A DNA stretch of 64,000 nt from Dyadobacter tibetensis Y620-1 (GCF_000566685.1 NZ_AZQN01000005.1:62001-126000); one strand, 5' to 3'; positions 52,499 to 63,180 are shown, numbered from the stretch's first letter. Numbers and translations are program-made. Notes: generated from the sequence alone by a model not told the origin.

Positions 52499-55400
52499 TT
52501 ATTCCTTTACTAGTTTCAGGCTTTTCTCGTAGTTTTCTGCTGATAAGCGGTATAGAAAAATTCCGGCTGGAAGGCTCGTAGCTTCCAGAGGGAAGTTGTG
52601 CCATCCTTTTTCAATATGCCCCGCTATGAAGGTATGTATCACCATTCCTTGCCTATTCATCAGTTCTAGTCTGATATTTTGCGGAGATGGAATATATAAT
52701 CCGATTTTTGTTGAGGTCTGTACCGGGTTAGGGAAGTTTTGCAGGAGCGTAATTTCTTCCGGAAATTCTATAGAAATAGCCTGCGGCTCGGATACACCCG
52801 TACACCCAGCCGAATTGGTGCTTCGCAATGTATAATTGCCATCCTGAAAAGCGGTAAGCTTCGTATGCGTTTCTCCTGCTAATTCCTGGCCATCCCGCAT
52901 CCACTGATAGGCATTCCCATAGCTTGCTGGTGAGGCGAATAGCTGTATAGAATGTTGGTTACGCTGCCCCAGGGCCACTACTGGCTTTTCTTCCTTAGAT
53001 ATTGTAAAAGAAGTACTTTTAGGACTCCAGATTTCTGGATGCTCCAGCACGGTTCTGATGCGGTATGACCCGGTTGCGACGTCTTTAGGGAGAAGGAAAG
53101 TATTCTGCCCTGCTTTGGTCCTGACGGGAGGGAGTGTGATAGCGCCTGTTTCAAGACCTGCAAAAGTAGTAGGAATATTTTCTGGCTCTCTGATAAGCTC
53201 TAAATGCAGGTTTGCATTCTTGGGCAATGTAGAGTTACTGGTGTGTTCAATTAATACTTGTTCCCCTCCACAATAGCTGGATGGTGGGCTATATCGCTGA
53301 ATATTATCTTCTTCAAACTGGTGTATGTCCCCACCCGCTGTGAGGATAAGTAGCTTATTTTGAAAGAAAGTAAGATCGAAAGGTTCCCTGAAAAAGGCTA
53401 GGCCATCCCGATAGGCAATAATCTGGTTAGGGCTGGCTTTCAGCAGCGCATACTCTACAACCTTACTACCTTCGAAGCGATAACTGGCCATCCATATATT
53501 TCCCAAACTATCCAATATGAGCTTTTGGATGGGATAGGAGGATAGTCCGGGTACCTCCTCCCATGCTGCACCTCCACTTCTCAACTTACTAACACCCCAG
53601 TCTCCATAGGCGTAGGCATGGCCTGAAAGATCTATTGTCAGTCCTTTCAGACCACGCCATTGATTTAATATTGGTTTTTGATGCCATTTTCCCTGATCAT
53701 ATTGCCATACTCCTCCTTCTTCCATAACGACCCAAATGGTATTGCCTCCTTGGGCAAGCACCAACACCTGGTCGGATTTCAGAATATGCTTTCCATAGAA
53801 TTGCCATACCCCATTCTGAAAATGAGCCACCCCTCGGGTAGACGTGCCGAAAAACAGATGCTCATTTTCTATAACTACGGCTGAGGAAAGACCGTGGCTG
53901 TATAGGTCCTTTGGAGGAGGGTAAGTTTTAAAATGATCACCATTTTTCCAGGTAACCGTATAGTTATGGTCGATGGTATAAGTTTCTCCTTTATTCGTTG
54001 CAACGAATCGACGAAGATAGTCTGGAGACTTCCCTTTGGTACTCCTGACTGTAGTAGGTTTCCAGTTCAAGGCATCTGTACTGGAGTAATATCCCCGATT
54101 ATTGGTAAAGACGTAAAGCTGGTCTTGGGTTTTGAAAAAATAGCAGGGAGAAAAATCGGGCCCATAGGAGCTTGTGGGTAGCGGGCTGGAAGCAACCGAA
54201 CCAAGATATTGAAATCGTTGATCTTTCCAGCCCGTAAGGAAGCTTGTACTGTCCCACCCGGTGTAGGTTCCAGCTGCATAGCGCATCCTGGTTCTGGCAT
54301 AATAACGGGTATGCTCCGAAAGAATAGGTTTAAACAATACTTTATTGGTATGATAGTCATGCACTTTATTAATGTCTATGGAATCGGAAAACACGATATT
54401 TTTGAAGCTATTATCCGTTGCAATTTCCATGCTCTGTTGGTGGCCTCTCTGGAGTGCTGGTTGGAACAAAGTGGTAGCAATAAGGGGAGTGCTGGTATTT
54501 TCTGAGAGCATGTTGCCCTCCCAGAAGCTCCCATTCCATGGATTATTTAGCGTAGTACCCTCGCTCCATTGACTCCAATTAGCATCATTTCCAAGCCGTA
54601 TCTTAATGGAATACCAGCCGTAGAGTGGCATACTTAGTGGCAGAATAAAAGTTTGCTTCCCATCCCCCTCTATCTGACGGTCATATGTAAAATATTGTTT
54701 AGGGTTGTTAAGGTTGAGAATCATTAGCTGGTAACGATCAGCTTCTATATAGGGAGCAAACCACCCCGTAACAAGGCCTTTATTAGTCAGATTTATATTG
54801 TTCAGCACTGGCGGCACCGTGTTCGGCGAGAATGGTAGGACAGAGAAGCTGAAGTTTTTTGACCAGAGACTTGTACCACTTACATTAATAATACGATACC
54901 GGGCATAATAAGTGCCTGATCCCAGCCCTGTAGACTGATATATGGACTGACCCAGGAGGGTGTCGGTGGCTAACGAGGTAAATTCAGAATTGCGAGCAAT
55001 CTGTAATTGATATTCCCGGGCTCCATCCGCTGGCTTCCAATGCATAATGGGTCGGTTAGAACTTTTTTCCTGATTGTTTATAATGGTTAGGTCACCTGTC
55101 TGAAGTATTCCAATAAGCGGTTTAAGCTTAAAATCAGGATAAATCTTACCCTCAGCTTGGGCGCGCATAATATTTTGGCATAAGGGATGAAACTGCATGA
55201 TAGAACGGCAATACGACATGATGGTTCCATTGGTATATTCTTTGAAATTGCTCTGGCAGGCATTATCGTCCCCTTCCACGAGTTCGCAATAGTCGATAGG
55301 GCCTCCTGGCCAGCTGCAACTATGTGTATGGGGAGAACCTAGGGTATGGCCTAGCTCATGAGCCAGAATATCCACTGACAAGTCTGGGCTACCGGGGCCT

Positions 55401-55918
55401 GGAAAATTGGAAGTTGCCATTCGGGTTCCTCCATAAAACCATCCACTCCGTACTGATAGACTTATTACAGCATCTCGTACCTCTTTTCTGTTCATGTTCC
55501 AGTAAGTAAGCACGTTGGTATAAAAATCCATGTCCGAAGCCAGCATGTAAGGCTCCGGTTTCTTCCAAATTAGAATGGAACTTACCGTTAATTTAATGCG
55601 TACATCTCTCTGGAATATCTGGGAAGCCTTCTCTATGAATTCGTTAGCTACAAGTTTGATCTTCGTGGTATCTCCACTATATAATAGATAGGTCTGATAA
55701 TTGATATCGAGTGCCAGGCGATATTCAAGAAGTTCCTGACTGGCCACCCGAGCCGAGCTTAAGTCGTTCTTGACGGTATAAGTTCTTAAGGTTGCTGCAG
55801 TTAAAGCGTCGTCGGTTCCACAGTGGGGAAGAGGAAGTTGGGCGCATGCCCATTCAGATCCCACAATAAGGAATAGGATTAAGCTGACGCATACCCGGAT
55901 GGTGTTAGCAGCATTCAT
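52499..55918 (-). CDS. type IX secreted metzincin-type metalloprotease with propeller and Ig domains
   Basis: A 1139-residue exported protein has a signal peptide, a reprolysin-like catalytic domain (zinc motif H187-E-L-G-H191-TLGSP-H197 and Met-turn M234 in GTIMSYC), fibronectin/Ig-like segments, a beta-propeller-like repeat region (~600-880), an Ig-like segment near 1000 and a type A sorting domain at the end (LLQNFPNPVQTSTKIGLYIP ... SLPAGIFLYRLS). It is probably surface-attached or secreted. The substrate is unknown. Confidence 0.88.
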   Translation of the reverse strand: MNAANTIRVCVSLILFLIVGSEWACAQLPLPHCGTDDALTAATLRTYTVKNDLSSARVASQELLEYRLALDINYQTYLLYSGDTTKIKLVANEFIEKASQIFQRDVRIKLTVSSILIWKKPEPYMLASDMDFYTNVLTYWNMNRKEVRDAVISLSVRSGWFYGGTRMATSNFPGPGSPDLSVDILAHELGHTLGSPHTHSCSWPGGPIDYCELVEGDDNACQSNFKEYTNGTIMSYCRSIMQFHPLCQNIMRAQAEGKIYPDFKLKPLIGILQTGDLTIINNQEKSSNRPIMHWKPADGAREYQLQIARNSEFTSLATDTLLGQSIYQSTGLGSGTYYARYRIINVSGTSLWSKNFSFSVLPFSPNTVPPVLNNINLTNKGLVTGWFAPYIEADRYQLMILNLNNPKQYFTYDRQIEGDGKQTFILPLSMPLYGWYSIKIRLGNDANWSQWSEGTTLNNPWNGSFWEGNMLSENTSTPLIATTLFQPALQRGHQQSMEIATDNSFKNIVFSDSIDINKVHDYHTNKVLFKPILSEHTRYYARTRMRYAAGTYTGWDSTSFLTGWKDQRFQYLGSVASSPLPTSSYGPDFSPCYFFKTQDQLYVFTNNRGYYSSTDALNWKPTTVRSTKGKSPDYLRRFVATNKGETYTIDHNYTVTWKNGDHFKTYPPPKDLYSHGLSSAVVIENEHLFFGTSTRGVAHFQNGVWQFYGKHILKSDQVLVLAQGGNTIWVVMEEGGVWQYDQGKWHQKPILNQWRGLKGLTIDLSGHAYAYGDWGVSKLRSGGAAWEEVPGLSSYPIQKLILDSLGNIWMASYRFEGSKVVEYALLKASPNQIIAYRDGLAFFREPFDLTFFQNKLLILTAGGDIHQFEEDNIQRYSPPSSYCGGEQVLIEHTSNSTLPKNANLHLELIREPENIPTTFAGLETGAITLPPVRTKAGQNTFLLPKDVATGSYRIRTVLEHPEIWSPKSTSFTISKEEKPVVALGQRNQHSIQLFASPASYGNAYQWMRDGQELAGETHTKLTAFQDGNYTLRSTNSAGCTGVSEPQAISIEFPEEITLLQNFPNPVQTSTKIGLYIPSPQNIRLELMNRQGMVIHTFIAGHIEKGWHNFPLEATSLPAGIFLYRLSAENYEKSLKLVKE

Positions 55919-56354
55919 TTTAAAGGGTCGTTGAGGTAGGATTTACATTTCAGATATAAGTTACGAAATTAGTTAATTAAAATTGAGAGAATTGAGCTAT
56001 CGGTCAAGTTAATATGATATTTACAGGTAATCATCTAGATGGTTACGTATAAACGTATATTTTAAGTACAAATTATTTGTAGAACAGAGGGCAGTGCTTT
56101 CTGCTTTACCTGCCTAATATAGATCCGTAAGGCTAGGTAAGGAGCTGTAGCTCACATTGTATAGGAGTACTAATGGAAAGGAGAGCTGTGCTGCCCTTAT
56201 CCGGCTCTGTTCACACTGTAAGAAATTCTATAATGTAAAATTTGTTGAGAATTAAGGGAGGCAGAAGGATTCACCTGAACAGATAAATGCCCCCGGGGAG
56301 GCATGTGTGAGCAGGCCTCTCCGGGGGCAGATTTACTATTATATTCCAGATTTA
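55919..56354. other. intergenic region upstream of the metzincin gene
   Basis: The only feature I can support is the hairpin at 56289-56328, which serves the minus-strand gene starting further right. The left part should contain the metzincin promoter, but no strong match stands out. Confidence 0.45.
56289..56328 (-). terminator. strong hairpin after the type IX protein at 56355
   Basis: GCCCCCGGGGAGGC and GCCTCTCCGGGGGC pair over 14 bp with one G-T. The downstream run in the minus direction is only ATTTATC, so it may be a weak terminator or mRNA end stabiliser. Confidence 0.65.
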
Positions 56355-57965
56355 CTAATTTACTTTTAGGACCTTGAAGTTGCTGTAAGTACCATTGGCA
56401 TATATGGTTTTTATGATATAGGTTCCTGTAGGAAATGCCCTTACGTCAATTCCGTTTTCAAGGATTTCCTGGCTTTTAGAGGATTGAAAAACGACGGTTC
56501 CTTTAACATTATAGATCATTATTCCCTTAAGCTGAGCGGGATCAATAGGTTCTGCCTTAGAATCCATAATTGATAGACGGTCGCTGGTCGGATTGGGGAA
56601 AAAGGCCAGTTGAAGGCTATTTTCGCTTAAGCCTACATAAGCAAGCCGACTATAGGTGTAAGTAAAGTCCCTATCAATCATTTTAAGCCGGTAATATTGC
56701 TTCCCTGCCCCTGGTTTTGTATCAGTATAGGTGTAGCTTGTAGACACATTTGTAGTGCCTGTGGCCGCAACCGTGGCGATAGGAGACCAATCTTTGGCGT
56801 TGGGGCTCCTCTGAATTTCAAAACGATCGGCATTAATTTCCTCAGAGGTTGTCCAGGATAGCTGTACCACATTTTGACTTTCAAGGGCAGCAGTAAATCT
56901 TACCAGGGTTACTGGCAAGGCGGTGCTAACATTGGCCTTGGTAAGGTAAGAAGCGGGGCTGTTAGCCGAAGCGGGAATGCTGACCGCCGCAAGATCCTGA
57001 AGTGATGAGCCCGGCACTGGAGTTACGCCGGTTGTAAGTGTAGCTGGCAGTGCGCTTTCTTCAGTGGTGGTAGACCAGGCTGAGCCGTCATACTGTGTGA
57101 CAAAATGGGGATCTGCCGAATCGAAGGGTGGGGTATCATTGGCCACCAAGTGCTGCAAAGCCACGGTAGTGCTGGCTGGGGCGTCAGCATAGACATGCCA
57201 GGTGCGTTGTGGGCCTCCAGCCAGTAATGCCTCGTTGGAAGTGCTAGCAGTATAATCCTGAACACTGACATGATAGTTGCCGCTGCCCGTCAGCTGAGCC
57301 GGGGTATAGTTCCCATCGGAAATTCCTATGGGGAAGACAAACCCTGCAGATGCGTCCATTTTTACCATATGGCTCTGTATACTATTGTTGGTAATCACCA
57401 TTCTGTTGGGACGGTAATTGCTGATAGAGGCATTTTCATCGAAGACAAAATCTCCGGTTACGCCCGAAGTCGAGTCCAGCCATACATCTGCTCCGTCGGT
57501 ATTAAGATTAAAGTCCTTTCCGATTTTAAGGGTACTAGCGGTCAGATCATTGCTCCAGCCAGCTGCGGCCAGGCTTGGATCTAGAGCGACATTTTTAATT
57601 TCCATCCCTTGATTATTATCATGAACGATGTTCACATCGATAAAAATATTATTGTTTCCATCGATATTAGTCGCCCCTGCGCTTCCTCCTACGTCAGTGG
57701 GGTTATGGAAGACAATGTTTCCCGTTCCGTTGATAATCGCCTGTGGACTGATCCAAACGTATTTACTATATACATTCCAGACACCATCTACGGTAATATT
57801 GGCATCGGGGCCTATATAGAGAGTTTCGGCCAAAGATGTTCGGGTGCCTCCTATGTATCGCGATGAGTTTTCGGTGTTACTACTTCCGGGCATTTGGGCA
57901 AAAGCCGATGATCCTGCTAGCAAGGCAATACAGGAAAGGAGTATGTGTAATTTCCTTTGCTTCAT
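56355..57965 (-). CDS. type IX secreted protein with type A sorting domain
   Basis: From MKQRKLHILLSCIALLAGSSAFAQ (signal) the 536-residue protein has a beta-rich passenger, a fibronectin III-like domain (~360-455: LVRFTAALESQNVVQLSWTTSEEINADRFEIQRS) and a C-terminal type A sorting domain (LAFFPNPTSDRLSIMDSK ... FPTGTYIIKTIYANGTYSNFKVLKV). It starts 34 bp after the tail-fibre-like gene, presumably in one operon. Function unknown. Confidence 0.85.
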   Translation of the reverse strand: MKQRKLHILLSCIALLAGSSAFAQMPGSSNTENSSRYIGGTRTSLAETLYIGPDANITVDGVWNVYSKYVWISPQAIINGTGNIVFHNPTDVGGSAGATNIDGNNNIFIDVNIVHDNNQGMEIKNVALDPSLAAAGWSNDLTASTLKIGKDFNLNTDGADVWLDSTSGVTGDFVFDENASISNYRPNRMVITNNSIQSHMVKMDASAGFVFPIGISDGNYTPAQLTGSGNYHVSVQDYTASTSNEALLAGGPQRTWHVYADAPASTTVALQHLVANDTPPFDSADPHFVTQYDGSAWSTTTEESALPATLTTGVTPVPGSSLQDLAAVSIPASANSPASYLTKANVSTALPVTLVRFTAALESQNVVQLSWTTSEEINADRFEIQRSPNAKDWSPIATVAATGTTNVSTSYTYTDTKPGAGKQYYRLKMIDRDFTYTYSRLAYVGLSENSLQLAFFPNPTSDRLSIMDSKAEPIDPAQLKGIMIYNVKGTVVFQSSKSQEILENGIDVRAFPTGTYIIKTIYANGTYSNFKVLKVN

Positions 57966-57999
57966 GATGATGAATAGATTTTGACATGCTGAATAGACA

Positions 58000-59583
58000 T
58001 TATTTTTTCTCAAGGAGCTTTTCCAATCTTTCGATTCTAGCTTTTAGTTCCTGATTTTCCTTTACCAATGCCTGAATGGCAATCATGTTTATTCCGTCGA
58101 AATCTGCTTGGTTAATGCTGTCGTCGACACCGATATTACCGATATCATCCTTGCCAAATGCGGCATAGAAGTCTTCGGCCATAGGGCCATAATGGCGGAG
58201 TTTGGTTTTGTCCTGGCCCTTATAATTCCAAGTGGTCAGTTCCAGGTCCGAAATTTTAGCAAGGACAGCTTTACCATCAACCGGTAGGAAATTTTCTTTT
58301 AGGCTTTTGCTTGACATCACGGACCAAGCGTTAGCCCCGGCATCGAGCTTTGCACCGATATTGCTGACGCTTTGAGCCTGGGTCATAAAGCGGAAGCCTC
58401 CTTGAAACCGGGCTGTCAACTGATAATCGGCATTGCTGGATACATTATTCCCTAACACCAATGAGTTAGCATGGGTCACGCTGGTAGAATTCCCTATAGA
58501 AATGGCATCATTGGCGTCTACTCCGGTACTGGCACCGTTGCCTATTGCCACCGATCTGATTCCAGCGGCTACAGATCCACTTCCAAATGCTGTGGAAGTG
58601 ATCCCGTTGGCCCGGGTTTGATAGCCAAACGCGGTAGAGAAAAGTCCATTAGCAATTGTTTCTGATCCGAAAGCTGTCGCGGTTTGCCCATTGGCTATTG
58701 TTTCAGCCCCAAATGCTGTTGAAGAAACGCCATTGGCACGGGTATCATACCCAAAGGCTGTGCTTCTCATTTCGGTGGCCCGAGATAGATAACCAAAAGC
58801 GAATGAAGATTCTCCACTAGCTACTGTTTCATTGCCCATAGCGGTAGCCCTTATGCCGGAGGCCAGAGAATTAAGTCCTAGAGCGGTGGAATTGGCATTA
58901 GTCGCTCTACTGTTAAAGCCGAGTGCCGTGGATCTGTCACCTGAGGCTACTGTGCTATAACCCATCGCTATACTGTTGTTTCCGCTAGCTATATTTTCAA
59001 AACCACTGGAAATAGAATTAGACCCTGACGATATATTGGAAGTTCCAAATGATGCAGAGTTATCACCTACGACGCCTAGAGGGTTATTTCCTCCCCGTAT
59101 AGCGCCTTGTACGTGCAAAGTCGCTGCACCGTAAACATTATTGCGGCCTATTGCCACTGTGCCCATTTGGTAAATATTCTGGTTGTTCAGCGTTGCCGAG
59201 GCAGTTCCGCCTTGTACATTCCAAGGCTCTACGTAGCTCGAAGAGGACTTGGTGGCTACCCAGCCCGTTCCATCCCAATAATATAGTCCAATACCGCCTG
59301 GGATAATAGGATAGTTCGTGGTTCCGGTAATGGAGGGGTTGATGTTATAAACTGTATATCCTCCGCTAGTAGGAGCGGCTCCATTGAGCCCCCAGGTCGT
59401 GGTAGCTGCTAGCGAAATGCGTGTGAGGAGTAATGCCCGATTATTGCTCTCTAGGTCTAGTAGAGCACCACTTTTAGGTACACTGGACGTTCCGGTTACA
59501 GTTCCGTCTTTAATCTTGTCCTGTGCTAATGCTAAAGGGCCAAATAGTGCCGCTCCAATAAATAAGGGAATAAATTTTTTCAT
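58000..59583 (-). CDS. YadA-head-repeat protein with S74 intramolecular chaperone domain
   Basis: A signal peptide (FIPLFIGAALFGPLALA) is followed by an N-terminal domain, then about 11 YadA-like head repeats of 14 residues (~200-350; e.g. SRATEMRSTAFGYD), a stretch with NSLVLGNNV, and an S74-type endosialidase chaperone domain (~422-527) with MSSKSLKENF holding the Ser-Lys region and a C-terminal coiled coil (ALVKENQELKARIERLEKLL). S74 domains trimerise phage tail fibres and then cleave themselves. Here it is on a bacterial exported protein upstream of a type IX protein. Confidence 0.85.
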   Translation of the reverse strand: MKKFIPLFIGAALFGPLALAQDKIKDGTVTGTSSVPKSGALLDLESNNRALLLTRISLAATTTWGLNGAAPTSGGYTVYNINPSITGTTNYPIIPGGIGLYYWDGTGWVATKSSSSYVEPWNVQGGTASATLNNQNIYQMGTVAIGRNNVYGAATLHVQGAIRGGNNPLGVVGDNSASFGTSNISSGSNSISSGFENIASGNNSIAMGYSTVASGDRSTALGFNSRATNANSTALGLNSLASGIRATAMGNETVASGESSFAFGYLSRATEMRSTAFGYDTRANGVSSTAFGAETIANGQTATAFGSETIANGLFSTAFGYQTRANGITSTAFGSGSVAAGIRSVAIGNGASTGVDANDAISIGNSTSVTHANSLVLGNNVSSNADYQLTARFQGGFRFMTQAQSVSNIGAKLDAGANAWSVMSSKSLKENFLPVDGKAVLAKISDLELTTWNYKGQDKTKLRHYGPMAEDFYAAFGKDDIGNIGVDDSINQADFDGINMIAIQALVKENQELKARIERLEKLLEKK

Positions 59584-60966
59584 TTTAAATTGATTTAGTG
59601 TGGCCTTGTTTAAGTTTAATGATGTGACATACAGTAATGATAGTGCTTCCCTAGCTCCGATTTTTTCGATGTTTATTAATTCGTGTCCTATGGTATCATT
59701 TATTAGGCCTTCTTTAAAGTATACCTATACGACTAGGGTACTGACGTAGACTTTGTTTGAAAGTATCGAATTTTTATCCCAAAAAACTTGAATTTATTTG
59801 CTAGATCAATAAACTATATTTTGTAGTAGAATAACCTTTTATTTGATTACTATAGTTTATATTTTTTTAGATCAATCATAGTACTGTAAAAATTCTACTA
59901 AATACTTTAGGGTTGAATATAAAATTTACTGACAATGAATTTACTGTGATGTCGTCTGATTTTATTCTACTATTACTTGAATTGGTTTGTATATCAGTTG
60001 AAATTATTAGCTTTAAGATTTCTGTGAGAACTACTTATATGTAAATAGATGATAATCAAAGTTTTATAAGGGAGATAGGGCATCACATAATGGATTGATT
60101 AAGTTTGTATGATGCTGGATGAAAAGCATATTTTAAAATGCACATTTATTTTTTTGAATTTAGACCAACTATAGAAAAATTACTATGAAAGTGATATTTA
60201 CGTTCTATGGCTGCTATTGTTTAAAATATTTATGGCCAATTACTGCTATAGCAAATGCATAAGGAACATTTTTAATCAGAATAAAGCGGACAGAATCCGT
60301 TAAAGGGCCATTTTATTAGCACTGAATTTTTCCTGCGAAATGCTGAGTGGTCTCATATATAAATGTGCTTTAGGTGCTCATCAGGTGTGTACTGTGAAGT
60401 TTCATCCACTGTGCTGGAAGTAGTGTATGGAGGCCGTCTATACTATTTCTGTTCCGGCCCCAGCTGTCAATCCGATAGATTCTACTCCCGAATTAGACGG
60501 TTAAATATAATTTTAACGAATGGCAAAAAACCGACATCTGACCTATGGGTCCGGAATGGTTAGATTGGCGGATTTAAGATCTTTGTGGTCGGCCTTCAAA
60601 ATCGCGGTAATGTCTTTAATATGAAATTACTGTCCACCTGGTGAAACATGAGATAGGGAGTGATGACCACCCTTTGAAAGAAGATGGTTAAAAGTCAAAC
60701 AGTGAATTTCTATCGCAAATTAAAATAGGACATTTAAAGGTAGCAGGGGGAAAGGTTACCTTAATTTTAGTTTACTTTTAATTATCCATTTAACCTATAT
60801 TTTGCTTTGAGTGAGCAACTTTATGCTCGGGAAAGAAGGGAAAATAATGGACGTATAGTGTAATTCATTTAATACCTTTCATTGTCAATCGATTTCGGAA
60901 ATTGACGACCAATGTATTAACATTGTACTTTAATATGTGGTCCAACTATTCACTAAGCTTTTATTT
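59584..60966. other. long AT-rich non-coding stretch upstream of DPP-IV
   Basis: About 1.38 kb without a credible gene. TAGTAGAATAA (59824-59834) and its inverse TTATTCTACTA (59962-59972) plus a third ATTCTACTA (59892-59900) form scattered repeats. A GC-richer patch (60380-60490) holds a 25-codon frame from 60427 that might be the debris of a gene. The promoter for DPP-IV should lie near the end. Confidence 0.4.
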
Positions 60967-63150
60967 ATGAAAATAGTACCTAAACTCATTCTTTTACTCT
61001 TTTTCTCCTGCCAGGTTCTGGCCCAGGTTCCTGCCAACTTTCAATGGCTTCCAGATGGCTCGGGATACAGAGATGTTCAGGATGGAGAAATTGTTCAGGT
61101 AAGCATGCCTTCTGGAGAGCAGAAGATTCTGGTCGGTAAATTGTTACTTACCCCTGGTGTCACCGGAGCGTCGCTCCCTATCCGGAGTTATACCATGACA
61201 GCCTCTGGCGACAAGGCGCTGATTTATACCAACACTCGGCGGGTATGGCGCTACGACACCCGGGGCGATTACTGGGTGGCCGATTTGCAGGGCAAAACGC
61301 TAAAGCAACTGGGCAAAGGGCTACCTGAGTCCTCGCTTATGTTTGCCAAATTCTCGCCTGATGGTAAAAAGGTTGCCTATGTAAGCAAGCATAATGTCTA
61401 TGCGGAAGACCTCGCTACGGGCAAGATTACACAACTTACCAAGGATGGTACCGATCGGATTATCAATGGTACTTTCGATTGGGTATATGAAGAGGAGTTT
61501 GACTGTCGCGATGGTTTCCGATGGAGCGACGACAGCAAAGAGATCGCCTATTGGCAACTCGATGCACGGAAAATTCGTAATTTTCTGATGATCAATAATA
61601 CGGATTCGATCTATTCATTTAACATTCCGGTGGAATACCCGAAGGTAGGAGAGACCCCATCACCTTACCGCATCGGAGTCGTCTCTGCAGAGGGAGGCAA
61701 TACTAGTTGGATGGACATTCCGGGAGATCCCCAAAATACTTATTTGCCTCGAATGGAATGGTCGGGGAAGCCTGACGAACTGGTGGTTCAACAGCTAAAC
61801 AGAAAACAGAATCGAAGCGATCTGATGTATGTAAATACGAAAACCGGGAAGGCCAAAACTTTTTATAGTGAAACAGATGAAGCCTGGATCGATATTAAAA
61901 GTCGCTGGGACAACGATCCGGTAGGTTGGGATTGGATCGCCGGTGGCAAGGAATTTCTGTGGGTAAGCGAAAAAGACGGCTGGAGGCATACCTATAGGGT
62001 GAGTCGTGATGGTAAAAAGGAGACCCTTATCACCAAAGGTAATTTCGATATGATTGAGCCTGTTCGCATCGACGAAAAAAATAATATTTATTATTTTATG
62101 GCATCTCCCGAAAATGCAACTCAGAGTTATTTATATAAGACCTCTCTGGACGGAAAGGGCCAGCCAGTGCGTGTCACTCCGGCCGAGTTGAGTGGAACCC
62201 ATCGCTATGATATCTCCCCGGCAGGGAAGTATGCTATTCATCACTTTTCTAACGCAAAAACGTTGCCGATGATGGAGTGGATTTCATTGCCTAACCATAA
62301 GGCAGTGGATGCAAACAGCTCTATTGCCAGCAATATGGATAAGGTAAATGCCGCAAAGACCAATATTGAGTTTTTTAGGGTGACTACCGCCGAAGGAGTA
62401 GAGGTAGATGCCTGGATGGTTAAACCCAGTAATTTCGATCCCAACAAGAAATATCCCATCGTATATATGGTATATGGCGAACCCGCCAGTAGTACTGTAA
62501 AAGATACGTATGGAACGGGGCGAAATCGCCTTTATGAGGGAAGCATGGCCGACGATGGCTATATCTATGCTTCCATGGACAATCGCGGAACCCCCTCTCC
62601 TAAAGGAAGGGCATGGAGGAAGGCTATTTACCGTAACATAGGGCGAATCAATATTCGTGATATGGCTGGAACTGCTACGGCCATGTTTGAAAAGTTTCCT
62701 TTTATCGATAGCAGCCGTGTAGCCGTTCATGGATGGAGCGGAGGTGGATCTTCGACACTTAACTTACTTTTCCAATATCCTAAAATATTTAAGACGGGTA
62801 TTTCGGTGGCAGCTGTTGGGAATCAGCTTACTTATGATAACATCTATCAGGAACGTTATATGGGGATACCCCAGGAAAACAGGGAGGACTTTGTAAAGGG
62901 TTCTCCAGTGACCCACGCCAGTAATCTGGTAGGTAATTTGCTATATATTCATGGTACGGGCGATGATAACGTACATTATCAAAATGCCGAAATGTTGCTT
63001 AATGAGCTCATTAAACATGATAAAGTTTTTCAATTTATGGCTTACCCCAATCGCTCTCACAGCATTTCGGAAGGGGCGGGTACCAGCAAGCATTTGCGTA
63101 CCCTCTGTACGGAATATCTCAAAAGAAATTGCCCTCCTGGAGGCCGTTAA
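60967..63150 (+). CDS. dipeptidyl peptidase IV (S9B family prolyl peptidase)
   Basis: From MKIVPKLILLLFFSCQVLAQ (signal) the 727-residue protein has an N-terminal beta-propeller and a C-terminal alpha/beta hydrolase with the nucleophile VHGWSGGGSSTL, acid IHGTGDDNVHYQNAE and His in NRSHSI. It also has the Glu pair EEEFD near residue 180 that binds the substrate N-terminus in DPP-IV. It cleaves X-Pro dipeptides from peptides in the periplasm or at the cell surface. A terminator follows. Confidence 0.93.
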   Translation: MKIVPKLILLLFFSCQVLAQVPANFQWLPDGSGYRDVQDGEIVQVSMPSGEQKILVGKLLLTPGVTGASLPIRSYTMTASGDKALIYTNTRRVWRYDTRGDYWVADLQGKTLKQLGKGLPESSLMFAKFSPDGKKVAYVSKHNVYAEDLATGKITQLTKDGTDRIINGTFDWVYEEEFDCRDGFRWSDDSKEIAYWQLDARKIRNFLMINNTDSIYSFNIPVEYPKVGETPSPYRIGVVSAEGGNTSWMDIPGDPQNTYLPRMEWSGKPDELVVQQLNRKQNRSDLMYVNTKTGKAKTFYSETDEAWIDIKSRWDNDPVGWDWIAGGKEFLWVSEKDGWRHTYRVSRDGKKETLITKGNFDMIEPVRIDEKNNIYYFMASPENATQSYLYKTSLDGKGQPVRVTPAELSGTHRYDISPAGKYAIHHFSNAKTLPMMEWISLPNHKAVDANSSIASNMDKVNAAKTNIEFFRVTTAEGVEVDAWMVKPSNFDPNKKYPIVYMVYGEPASSTVKDTYGTGRNRLYEGSMADDGYIYASMDNRGTPSPKGRAWRKAIYRNIGRINIRDMAGTATAMFEKFPFIDSSRVAVHGWSGGGSSTLNLLFQYPKIFKTGISVAAVGNQLTYDNIYQERYMGIPQENREDFVKGSPVTHASNLVGNLLYIHGTGDDNVHYQNAEMLLNELIKHDKVFQFMAYPNRSHSISEGAGTSKHLRTLCTEYLKRNCPPGGR

Positions 63151-63180
63151 ATGGTGTGGCCAAACTGTAGTGAATATAAA

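Noticed and set aside
58480-58990. Repetitive DNA resembling a CRISPR array
   Set aside because: The periodicity is 42 bp in frame and translates to 14-residue YadA head repeats; there are no identical repeats with unique spacers and no cas genes.
60363-60563. 66-codon frame in the spacer before DPP-IV
   Set aside because: Amino acid composition (many Cys, Arg, Ser) does not look like a protein, and no signal or domain is seen.
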